5,454 nucleotides of DNA from Acidaminococcaceae bacterium (lineage in GTDB: Bacteria; Bacillota; Negativicutes; Acidaminococcales; Acidaminococcaceae), in contig JAQUUF010000096.1 of the NCBI GenBank assembly GCA_028693975.1, forward strand, positions 1 to 5,454. The letters are read 5' to 3'. Shown piece after piece: positions 1 through 5,454 of the stretch. Position numbers and translations under genes: made by a program. Under the pieces are notes generated by a model that saw only the letters and a program-made list of their open reading frames with translations, made no database searches and was not told the DNA's origin. How positions within the stretch are numbered: the first letter of the stretch is position 1; each line of letters opens with the position of its first letter.

Positions 1-292
1 ACGGTGTGATAGCCGCTGGATTAACCCTTTTTTTGAGCAACATCCTATCTACCAAAAGCGGCCCCCAACCATCGGGTAGACTATCAGCAAACACTCCAAA
101 AACACCGTCAAACAACTCAGCTTTGGGAACAAACACCTTCGCTTCCAACGGCAAAGAAAACGGACTTATCGCAAAACCATCAGTAAGCCACTTAGCATCA
201 TAAGCAAAAACCGCCAAAGCATTTTTATAAAGTACCATCGTCCCTACCAATTGCTGTTTATAAAACACTCGGAGTTCGTTAATTTTCTTCAT
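1..292 (-). CDS. hipA: HipA-like serine/threonine kinase toxin, N-terminal part, cut by window edge
   Basis: An open frame of 97 codons runs from the ATG at 292 to the left edge. It begins MKKINELRVFYKQQLVGTMV. It shows the features of the HipA N-terminal subdomain: a short beta-rich start, AISPFSLPLE (41-50), and the diagnostic FADSLPDGWG at 68-77 followed by PLLVDRML. In known systems HipA phosphorylates a host protein (glutamyl-tRNA synthetase in E. coli), halting growth and giving drug tolerance. The kinase core, with its P loop and catalytic aspartate, lies outside the window, so activity cannot be judged. The start is fixed by AGAGGAGG six bases upstream, and the gene overlaps hipB by 14 bases. 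An alternative is a separate small HipS-like protein, as in three-gene HipBST loci, which also consists of this subdomain. The sequence past PDGWG still resembles ordinary HipA, so a full-length toxin is more likely. Confidence 0.9.
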   Translation of the reverse strand, partial: MKKINELRVFYKQQLVGTMVLYKNALAVFAYDAKWLTDGFAISPFSLPLEAKVFVPKAELFDGVFGVFADSLPDGWGPLLVDRMLLKKRVNPAAITP

Positions 293-572
293 TCTTAACC
301 TCCTCTAATGTTTGGAAGGGGATATCCGCAAACAATTCAAGCATGGCATCTTGCAACTCCAGTGCTAGGGCGATTTTGGTCAGAGCAAGGAGTGATACTT
401 CACCCTTGGTCTCAAAACGCTTTAAAGAACCAAGGCTCACCCCCGATTTTTTGCTTAATTCTAGCTGGGAAATTTTGCGACGACGCCGAATGGCACGTAT
501 TCTTTTAGCGAGTATAAGGTTAATTTCACCCGGTGTTAAATTATTTTGCAAAATAAAATTATTAATATCCAT
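279..572 (-). CDS. hipB: Xre-family helix-turn-helix antitoxin/repressor (HipB-like)
   Basis: A 97-residue DNA-binding protein, close to the usual size of HipB antitoxins. The helix-turn-helix domain runs from about residue 20 to 75. LAKRIRAIRRRRKIS forms the first, very basic helix, QLELSKKSGVSLGSLKRFE (about 36-54) the helix-turn-helix proper, and GEVSLLALTKIALAL the following helices, as in antitoxins placed before hipA genes. In the known systems the protein binds its own promoter and holds the HipA kinase inactive. The ATG at 572 gives the usual N-terminal extension before the domain. It has no clear ribosome binding site and may be read from a leaderless message. The last codons overlap the next gene by 14 bases in another frame and contain that gene's ribosome binding site. 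The helix-turn-helix call is firm; the antitoxin role rests mainly on the hipA neighbour. Confidence 0.9.
   Translation of the reverse strand: MDINNFILQNNLTPGEINLILAKRIRAIRRRRKISQLELSKKSGVSLGSLKRFETKGEVSLLALTKIALALELQDAMLELFADIPFQTLEEVKNEEN
299..306 (-). promoter_or_regulatory. Strong ribosome binding site of hipA inside hipB
   Basis: AGAGGAGG, followed by six bases and the ATG at 292-290, is a near-ideal Shine-Dalgarno. It sits in the Glu-Glu-Val codons near the hipB end, so ribosomes finishing hipB can pass directly to hipA. It contrasts with the lack of a good site before hipB. Confidence 0.8.
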
Positions 573-588
573 AGCTAATATCTTATCT
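573..588. promoter_or_regulatory. Candidate antitoxin operator, proximal site
   Basis: AGCTAATATCTTATCT (plus strand) matches the distal site at 613-628 in 13 of 16 positions, the two being 40 bases apart. It covers the predicted -10 box and ends directly before the hipB start codon, so a bound repressor would block transcription. Autoregulation by the HipB-type antitoxin is known for the family. This particular site is inferred from the repeat and its position. Confidence 0.45.
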
Positions 589-608
589 TATTGTGCGCAA
601 AAAAGCAA
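580..608 (-). promoter_or_regulatory. Candidate sigma-70/sigma-A promoter for hipBA
   Basis: On the minus strand TTGCTT (608-603) and TAAGAT (585-580) are separated by 17 bases, each matching the -35 and -10 consensus at four or more of six positions. A start site 6-8 bases past the -10 box would fall at about 574-572, on or next to the hipB ATG at 572. The message may therefore be leaderless, in keeping with the absence of a clear Shine-Dalgarno before hipB. The -35 box lies inside the 3' arm of the folD terminator. This is a prediction from sequence only. Confidence 0.5.
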
Positions 609-641
609 TAACAGCTAATATATTGGCTATTATTGCTTTTT
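599..641 (-). terminator. Rho-independent terminator of the fhs-folD transcription unit
   Basis: A near-perfect dyad covers 600-641, centred at 620.5. On the minus strand the stem pairs GCAATAATAGC with GCTGTTATTGC (one G-U pair) around an AT-rich loop. It is flanked by AAAAA upstream and followed by six T (604-599). It starts 48 bases after the folD stop, the expected place for the end of that unit. The dyad is symmetric enough to fold on the plus strand too (five T at 637-641), but no plus-strand gene in the window would use it. The GC content of the stem is low, so termination may be partial. Confidence 0.7.
613..628. promoter_or_regulatory. Candidate antitoxin operator, distal site
   Basis: AGCTAATATATTGGCT is a palindrome with one imperfect pair (AGCTAAT, AT, ATTGGCT) and matches the proximal site at 573-588 in 13 of 16 positions. 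It also makes up the centre of the terminator dyad, so its symmetry may reflect the hairpin, the operator or both. The 40-base offset is close to four helical turns, which would put both sites on the same face of DNA. Confidence 0.4.
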
Positions 642-666
642 ATATTGTTAACTATTTATTTGAGTA

Positions 667-682
667 GATGCGGTGCCACATC
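667..682. repeat. Short imperfect palindrome after folD
   Basis: GATGCGGTGCCACATC is palindromic except for the fifth pair and the central two bases. In minus-strand RNA it can fold as a six-pair stem (one G-U) with a four-base loop, starting 8 bases after the folD stop. It has no T run after it, so it is not a terminator by itself. It could stabilise the 3' end or simply be chance. Confidence 0.3.
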
Positions 683-689
683 TTTGCAA

Positions 690-1502
690 TTACATATTGC
701 GGGTTAAGGTCTCCATGACCATGACGTTGCTGACTACGCCGACACCGCCCGGTACCGGGGTAAAAGCGCTGGCTTTGTCTGCTACGCTAGCTGCTACGTC
801 GCCGACTAGCTTGTCTCCCACTTGATTAATACCCACGTCCACAATAACGACGCCGTCTTGCACCATCTCCGGCTGCACAAATTCCGCACGGCCAATAGCA
901 GCGACGATAACATCTGCCTCTTGCAAGAGTTGCGACAAATTTCGGGTCTTGGAATGGCAAATGGTAACCGTAGCGTTTTGTTGCAAAAGCAGATTCGCCA
1001 CAGGCTTGCCCACTACATTGCTGCGTCCTAAGACAACTACTTGCTTCCCTGCCAAATCTATTTGGTAATGTGCCAAAATGGCCATGCAAGCTCTCGGTGT
1101 ACAAGGCGCCCAAGGGCTCCTGCCTAGATAGAGCTCGCCGGCATTGAGAGGATTCAAGCAATCCATGTCCTTCTCCGGTGCCACAGCAGCACCTACGGCA
1201 TCACCATCTAGTGGCTTGGGCAAAGGCATCATGGGCAAGATTCCCGTTACCTCAGTATCTTCATTAAGTCGCTGCACTGCTTCCAGCACCGCTTCCTGAG
1301 TGGCTGTGGCTGGCAGCAAGACCTCGCGGGTCTGCACGCCTAGACTCTGCGCCATCTTCACCAAGCGATTCTTATACACATGGGAGGCAGCATCGTCACC
1401 TACCACTACTATCGCCAAAGTAACCTGCTTGCCGGCAAACTTTGCTTGTAACTCTTCTTTAATTTTATCAGCAACGGGTTTGCCCCGCATCATAACTGTC
1501 AT
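690..1502 (-). CDS. folD: FolD-family methylene-THF dehydrogenase/methenyl-THF cyclohydrolase, divergent active site
   Basis: FolD normally oxidises 5,10-methylene-THF with NADP+ and hydrolyses the methenyl-THF product to 10-formyl-THF, the product of the adjacent fhs. Here there are 270 residues, slightly shorter than the E. coli protein. The nucleotide-binding half is orthodox: PCTPRACM (133-140), VLGRSNVVGKPVANLLL (157-173), TICHSKT (180-186), VIVDVGIN and TPVPGGVG. The folate half is not. In the usual SxxYVxxKxK motif the protein reads SHVYKNRLVK (40-49), putting Leu47 at the catalytic lysine. The usual VQLPLP reads PMMPLP (90-95), putting Met91 at the conserved glutamine. KDVDG reads KDMDC (111-115), keeping both aspartates. 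Dehydrogenase activity is plausible; cyclohydrolase activity is doubtful. I recall similar changes in FolD proteins of anaerobic Bacillota, so this is probably a natural clade, not a damaged gene. AAGGAG lies 6 bases before the ATG. The fhs gene ends 27 bases upstream. Confidence 0.95.
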   Translation of the reverse strand: MTVMMRGKPVADKIKEELQAKFAGKQVTLAIVVVGDDAASHVYKNRLVKMAQSLGVQTREVLLPATATQEAVLEAVQRLNEDTEVTGILPMMPLPKPLDGDAVGAAVAPEKDMDCLNPLNAGELYLGRSPWAPCTPRACMAILAHYQIDLAGKQVVVLGRSNVVGKPVANLLLQQNATVTICHSKTRNLSQLLQEADVIVAAIGRAEFVQPEMVQDGVVIVDVGINQVGDKLVGDVAASVADKASAFTPVPGGVGVVSNVMVMETLTRNM

Positions 1503-1529
1503 GTGCAGCTCCTTAATTATAGTTAATAG

Positions 1530-3200
1530 TTAGAACAAACCAGAAATCACACCATCATCAGAAACATCAATTCTCTCTGCGGCCGGTACTTTGGGCAGAC
1601 CTGGCATAGTCATAATATCACCAGTCAGCACTACCACAAACCCTGCCCCGGCACTAATGCGAGCATTTGCTACCGTCATAGTAAAGCCTTCCGGACGGCC
1701 AATCTTGGTGGGGTCATCGGACAAAGAATTCTGGGTCTTAGCCATGCAGACAGGCAATTTGCCATAGCCTAGTGCTTCAAATTCAGCCAAAGCCTTCTCG
1801 GCATTCTTCTCATAAGCTACGTCTTTGGCACCATAAATCTCCGTGGCAATCTTCTCAATCTTTTGTTTCAGGGTATCCTCTAAGTCATAGATAGGAGCAA
1901 AATTAGCCGCTCCGCTCTCTGCCAAAGTCACTACTTCTTCGGCCAAAGCTCGACCGCCTTCGCCGCCTCGGGCAAAAACATCGCTCAACGCTACATTAAC
2001 ACCATGTTTAGCACAATAGCTGCGTACAGTCTCTATCTCTTCGGGAGTATCATTAGCAAAAATATTGATAGCGACAACTAGCGGCACACCAAATTTTTGC
2101 ACATTCTCAATATGTTTCTCTAAGTTCACTATGCCCTTCTTCAAGGCTTCTACATTAGGTTTGGTTAACTCAGTCTTAGCTACACCGCCGTGCATCTTCA
2201 AGGCACGTACAGTCGCTACCAATACCACGGCATCTGGTTGGAGACCGGCATAACGGCATTTGATATCAAAGAACTTCTCTGCTCCTAGGTCTGCACCGAA
2301 ACCTGCTTCTGTAACGGTATAATCTGCCAAGCGCAAAGCTGTCTGGGTAGCCATTACGCTATTGCAACCATGGGCAATATTCGCAAAAGGCCCGCCGTGA
2401 ATAATCGCTGGTACATTCTCAATCGTCTGAACCAAATTAGGTTTAATAGCATCCTTCAACAGAGCCGCCATAGCACCATGAGCATGAATCTGTCCTGCCG
2501 TTACCGGCTTGCCTTCATAGGTGTAGGCCACGATAATTCTGCTCAAACGCTCTTTCAAATCATGCAAATCTTTGGCTAAACACAAAATAGCCATAACCTC
2601 GGAGGCTACAGTAATATCAAAGCCGTCCTGACGCGGCACGCCATGCGCTTTGCCGCCTAAGCCTACTACGATATTTCTTAGCTCACGGTCATTCATATCC
2701 ACTACACGTTTCCACACAATGCGACGGGCGTCGATATTGAGGGCATTGCCTTGTTGAATATGATTGTCCAGCATAGCAGACAAAAGCATATGCGCAGAGG
2801 TAATAGCGTGAAAATCACCCGTAAAATGCAAATTGATATCTTCCATCGGTACTACTTGAGAATAGCCACCACCGGCAGCGCCACCCTTGACACCCATGCA
2901 AGGTCCCAGAGACGGTTCTCTTAAGGCCACAATAGCCTTTTTGCCCAGCTTGGTCAGTCCTTGCGCCAAACCTACAGTAGTAGTGGATTTGCCCTCACCT
3001 GCCGGTGTAGGTGTAATGGCGGTCACCAAGACCAGCTTACCCGCAGGCTTACTTGCTAACGACTTAATGAGATTCATGGATAATTTAGCTTTGTAACGAC
3101 CGTACATTTCAATGTCATTCTCGCTAATGCCCAGTTGAGCTGCTACCTCCGTAATTGGTAACATTTTGGCTTGTTGCGCAATTTCAATGTCAGATAACAT
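1530..3200 (-). CDS. fhs: Formate--tetrahydrofolate ligase (10-formyl-THF synthetase)
   Basis: Cytoplasmic enzyme that joins formate to tetrahydrofolate with ATP to give 10-formyl-THF, feeding purine synthesis, formyl-Met-tRNA and, in acetogens, the methyl branch of the Wood-Ljungdahl pathway. The 556 residues match the usual length of the bacterial monofunctional enzyme, starting with the typical SDIEIAQQAKMLPITEVA. The ATP loop TPAGEGKST is at 65-73, REPSLGP at 94-100, and the glycine-rich KGGAAGGGYSQVVPMED from 105, followed by INLHFTGD. The family C-terminus MTMPGLPKVPAAERID is intact. The ATG is preceded by GGGGAG (3213-3208) with 7 bases of spacing. The gene starts 33 bases after the penicillin-binding protein and ends 27 bases before folD, the next enzyme of the pathway. 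No key residue is visibly missing. Presence of the gene alone does not prove acetogenesis, since many fermenters use it for folate supply. Confidence 0.98.
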   Translation of the reverse strand: MLSDIEIAQQAKMLPITEVAAQLGISENDIEMYGRYKAKLSMNLIKSLASKPAGKLVLVTAITPTPAGEGKSTTTVGLAQGLTKLGKKAIVALREPSLGPCMGVKGGAAGGGYSQVVPMEDINLHFTGDFHAITSAHMLLSAMLDNHIQQGNALNIDARRIVWKRVVDMNDRELRNIVVGLGGKAHGVPRQDGFDITVASEVMAILCLAKDLHDLKERLSRIIVAYTYEGKPVTAGQIHAHGAMAALLKDAIKPNLVQTIENVPAIIHGGPFANIAHGCNSVMATQTALRLADYTVTEAGFGADLGAEKFFDIKCRYAGLQPDAVVLVATVRALKMHGGVAKTELTKPNVEALKKGIVNLEKHIENVQKFGVPLVVAINIFANDTPEEIETVRSYCAKHGVNVALSDVFARGGEGGRALAEEVVTLAESGAANFAPIYDLEDTLKQKIEKIATEIYGAKDVAYEKNAEKALAEFEALGYGKLPVCMAKTQNSLSDDPTKIGRPEGFTMTVANARISAGAGFVVVLTGDIMTMPGLPKVPAAERIDVSDDGVISGLF

Positions 3201-3233
3201 AGCTTTTCTCCCCTTATTTTTTATTTTTGTTAT

Positions 3234-5255
3234 TTATCGAAACCAGACTTCAATGACATCATCCTGGTTAAGAATCGTCCCTGTGCCGGGCGACTGTCGC
3301 ACGGCCTTGCCACGCCCATGGGGGATAAAGGCCAGATGACCTTGCTCCAACACCGCAGCTACCTGCCTCATATTAAGCCCCCCTAGATTGGGTACCTTAA
3401 CTCTGCCATCATCCATGAGGGTGATTTGAGGCAATTCATTATCATTGTGAATATTTTCCTTGACTATTTCCACTGAGGGCAAACCGCTAAAATCAGAGGG
3501 CTGAATACCCTTAGCTACGAGAATCTGTTGCAAGGTATCCCTAAAAATAGGCGCCGATACCTGCGAGCCATAGAAAGCACCCTGCGGTGAATCAATCATT
3601 ATCAGCATAGCATATTCCGGTTTGTCACTGGGCACAAAGCCTACAAAAGAAGCAATATAGAGCCCGGCTGCATAACCACCGCCTTCGGCTAGCTTCTCTG
3701 CGGTACCTGTTTTGCCGGCAATCTTGTAGCCCTTAATCTGAGCTGTCTTGCCACCGCCTTCACTAACCACTTTTTCCATCATGGTCCGCATCTGGGAAGC
3801 AACCTCTTCGGTAATGACGCGGCGCTCCACCTGTTTGTGGCCCTGCTCTATAATCTGACCGTCCGGAGCCACTACTTTGTCCACCACATAGGGCTTCAAG
3901 AGCTCGCCCCCGTTGGCAATAACGCAAATAGCCCGCAGCATCTGCAACGGCGTCACGGCGATACCTTGTCCTATTGACATGGAAGCCTCGTCTGACGGAA
4001 TCATTTCTTTGGGGTCATAGAGAATACCTGCTTGCTCTCCCGGCACATCAGAGCCGGTAACAGAGCCAAAGCCAAATTTCTTCGCATATTCCGTCATCCT
4101 CTCGCCGCCCAGCTTCAGCCCCAGATGAGCCATACCGGTATTAACAGAGAATTTAATTACATCAGTGTAGGTAATGGCACCTAAGCCGCTGCCATCCCAG
4201 TTCTTTACAATACGCCCGCCAATATCCAGCGTACCTAAATCGTCAAAAGGCGTAGTAGGGGTAATAACCCCTTCCATCAGCCCGGCACAGCCCACAATAG
4301 GCTTAAATACAGAGCCTGGCTCATAAATCATAGTTACTGCTCTATTAGTCCAGCTAGTAGAAGGATACTTGCCAAAATCATTGGGGTCAAAGGTAGGACG
4401 GGACGCCATGCCCAGAATCTCACCGGTATGCGGATCCATCAAGATGGCCGCTGCACCGGCAGCATGGGTTTTGGCAATAGCCTCATCCAAACTTTTCTCC
4501 AAAATAAACTGCATCTTGCTATCTATCGTCAGATACACCGAATTCATCTTGGGAGCCTGCACTTCATTAAGTCCGGACTCTCCCATCAAATTACCTCTGG
4601 CATCAAAGAAATTCCAACGTTTGCTGGATTTACCTTTGATAATACTGTCTTTGGAGGCCTCAATCCCTTCTAGGCCCTTATCGTCGGTACCGACAAAGCC
4701 CAAGACCTGTGCCGCCAAAGTATTTTTGGTGTAATAACGCTTACTTTCTTCTTGGAAATGAAATCCGTTTATTTTATTTTCCTTCAAGACAGCCTTAACT
4801 TCATCAGTTACCGCTGGGTCCAGCGTACGTTTGACCCAGACAAATTGCCTATCGGGACTGCTAAACTCCGCATAAAGCTCATCTGCTTTGATATTAAGCA
4901 CCGGAGACAAGAGGTCGGCCGCTACTTTGCGCGGATCTCTCTGAGGGACCTTGCCCTTGGGCCAATAATCAGGATTATCGTCCATTTCCTTAGGATTAAC
5001 GTAGAGAGATTTGGAGATGATACTGACAGCCAAATCTTCTCCATTCCTATCTAGGATACTGCCACGGGGCGATACCTCCGTAGATTGCCCGGCAATCTGC
5101 TCGTGGGCTTCCTGAGCCATAGCCTCACCACGCACTATCTGAATCCAAAAAAGCCTGATCACTACTAAGCAAGCAATGCAAACCGGCAGTAAATAAATAA
5201 TACCGGCTCTCTTCTTGCCACTGGCCAAATCAAATACATGCTGAATACGCATCAT
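3234..5255 (-). CDS. Class B penicillin-binding protein with C-terminal PASTA domain (FtsI/PBP2/SpoVD type)
   Basis: Membrane-anchored peptidoglycan DD-transpeptidase that cross-links glycan made by its SEDS partner. From the ATG at 5255 it has 673 residues. A short basic cytoplasmic start is followed by one membrane segment (about residues 17-41). Next comes the class B pedestal with PRGSILDRNG (about 63-72), and then the transpeptidase domain from about residue 240. The catalytic motifs are complete: SVFK within YEPGSVFKP (Ser315, Lys318), SVN (370-372) and KTGTAE (from 515). A single PASTA domain occupies the last 55 residues (VKVPNLGGLNMRQV onward), as in SpoVD and PBP2x-like proteins; these domains are associated with binding peptidoglycan fragments or beta-lactams. 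The stop is TAA. ATG(A) overlaps the TGA of the SEDS gene upstream, implying translational coupling; fhs begins 33 bases downstream. The family call is firm. Whether it serves division, elongation or sporulation is not decidable here, so no gene symbol is given. Confidence 0.95.
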   Translation of the reverse strand: MMRIQHVFDLASGKKRAGIIYLLPVCIACLVVIRLFWIQIVRGEAMAQEAHEQIAGQSTEVSPRGSILDRNGEDLAVSIISKSLYVNPKEMDDNPDYWPKGKVPQRDPRKVAADLLSPVLNIKADELYAEFSSPDRQFVWVKRTLDPAVTDEVKAVLKENKINGFHFQEESKRYYTKNTLAAQVLGFVGTDDKGLEGIEASKDSIIKGKSSKRWNFFDARGNLMGESGLNEVQAPKMNSVYLTIDSKMQFILEKSLDEAIAKTHAAGAAAILMDPHTGEILGMASRPTFDPNDFGKYPSTSWTNRAVTMIYEPGSVFKPIVGCAGLMEGVITPTTPFDDLGTLDIGGRIVKNWDGSGLGAITYTDVIKFSVNTGMAHLGLKLGGERMTEYAKKFGFGSVTGSDVPGEQAGILYDPKEMIPSDEASMSIGQGIAVTPLQMLRAICVIANGGELLKPYVVDKVVAPDGQIIEQGHKQVERRVITEEVASQMRTMMEKVVSEGGGKTAQIKGYKIAGKTGTAEKLAEGGGYAAGLYIASFVGFVPSDKPEYAMLIMIDSPQGAFYGSQVSAPIFRDTLQQILVAKGIQPSDFSGLPSVEIVKENIHNDNELPQITLMDDGRVKVPNLGGLNMRQVAAVLEQGHLAFIPHGRGKAVRQSPGTGTILNQDDVIEVWFR

Positions 5256-5454
5256 TTGGGTTGCCACCCCCTCGGTCTGAATCTCAAAGGCTGGGAAACT
5301 TGGTCTTCTTTGCTGTAGCGCGGTGGAGTAGGCGGTTGACTACTGCTCTGCCCCAACCTCTCCTTACGTACCTCATCTCTATAGACAGCACAAACCATGC
5401 CAACGGCAGCCAAGGTCGCTATCAAAGAAGTGCCGCCATAACTGATAAAGCTCA
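5252..5454 (-). CDS. SEDS-family peptidoglycan polymerase (FtsW/RodA/SpoVE), C-terminal end, partial
   Basis: Only the last 66 codons and the stop are inside the window; the gene begins beyond the right edge, so no start is visible. The translation opens with SFISYGGTSLIATLAA. This is the family signature (usually PFISYGGSS/T) near the start of the last transmembrane helix of SEDS proteins, the glycosyltransferases that polymerise lipid II at the septum (FtsW), the side wall (RodA) or the spore septum (SpoVE). The hydrophobic stretch ends at about VGMVCAVYR. A cytoplasmic tail of about 40 residues follows, rich in Pro, Ser, Gln and Arg (SSSQPPTPPRYSKED and a basic end). The TGA overlaps the ATG of the downstream penicillin-binding protein, its expected transpeptidase partner. 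Family membership is clear from the motif and the neighbour. FtsW versus RodA versus SpoVE cannot be decided from this fragment. The residue before FISYGG is Ser where Pro is usual. Confidence 0.88.
   Translation of the reverse strand, partial: SFISYGGTSLIATLAAVGMVCAVYRDEVRKERLGQSSSQPPTPPRYSKEDQVSQPLRFRPRGWQPK
5264..5273 (-). promoter_or_regulatory. Ribosome binding site that decides the penicillin-binding protein start
   Basis: On the minus strand the bases GAGGGGGTGG lie 8 bases before the ATG at 5255. The core AGGGGGTG matches the anti-SD complement AGGAGGTG at 7 of 8 positions. The in-frame GTG at 5267-5265 falls inside this purine run and would have no site of its own, so the ATG is the better start. 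The site lies within the last codons of the upstream SEDS gene. Confidence 0.75.

Noticed and set aside
566..583. E. coli-type hip operator (TATCC, eight bases, GGATA)
   Set aside because: TATCC is present at 566-570, but the partner eight bases on is TATCT, and it lies mostly inside hipB.
6..618. Plus-strand open frames opposite hipA and hipB
   Set aside because: They are antisense shadows; the minus-strand frames carry family motifs and ribosome sites.
599..641. Plus-strand terminator function of the dyad
   Set aside because: The dyad could fold on that strand, but no plus-strand gene leads into it.
826..1161. Minus-strand frame of 111 codons within folD
   Set aside because: It is a shadow of the intact folD frame, has Cys/Arg-rich composition and no recognisable family.
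3201..3233. THF riboswitch before fhs
   Set aside because: Only 33 AT-rich bases separate the genes, too few for the aptamer, and no stem structure is visible.
4369..5054. Plus-strand open frames opposite the penicillin-binding protein
   Set aside because: They lie antisense to a conserved, intact gene and match no family I recognise.
5256..5267. GTG start at 5267 for the penicillin-binding protein
   Set aside because: It lies inside the G-rich ribosome binding site. The ATG at 5255 overlaps the upstream stop and has correct spacing.

Overview
The window reads almost entirely from the minus strand and holds six genes, two of them cut by the window edges. Strong GGAGG-like ribosome binding sites, a class B penicillin-binding protein with a C-terminal PASTA domain, a monofunctional formate--tetrahydrofolate ligase and a divergent FolD suggest an anaerobic member of the Bacillota (Clostridia or Negativicutes). 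That placement is an inference from gene content, not a proven taxonomy.

In transcription order (right to left): the C-terminal 66 codons of a SEDS-family cell-wall polymerase (FtsW/RodA/SpoVE type) lie at 5454-5252. Its stop codon overlaps the ATG of a class B penicillin-binding protein (5255-3234). A SEDS glycosyltransferase and its cognate transpeptidase therefore sit together and are translationally coupled. After 33 bases follows fhs (3200-1530), and after 27 more bases folD (1502-690). Neither gap contains a terminator, so the four genes could be one transcript linking septal or lateral wall synthesis with one-carbon folate metabolism. Fhs makes 10-formyl-THF from formate. FolD normally interconverts 10-formyl-, methenyl- and methylene-THF, but this FolD lacks two of the residues regarded as catalytic.

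A 42-base dyad (600-641) followed on the minus strand by six T closes the folD transcription unit. The same dyad forms the upstream part of the control region of a second unit on the same strand: a hipBA-type toxin-antitoxin module. It comprises an Xre/HipB-like antitoxin (572-279) overlapping by 14 bases the start of a HipA-like kinase gene that runs off the left edge (292-1). Two 16-base sites with 13 identities, exactly 40 bases apart (573-588 and 613-628), look like antitoxin operators. One covers the predicted -10 box and the other forms the heart of the terminator dyad.

There are no RNA genes, CRISPR arrays or mobile elements. The only non-coding stretch of note is 573-689. The best leads are the FolD active-site substitutions and the terminator/promoter/operator overlap in front of hipBA. 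I see no clearly new biological system.
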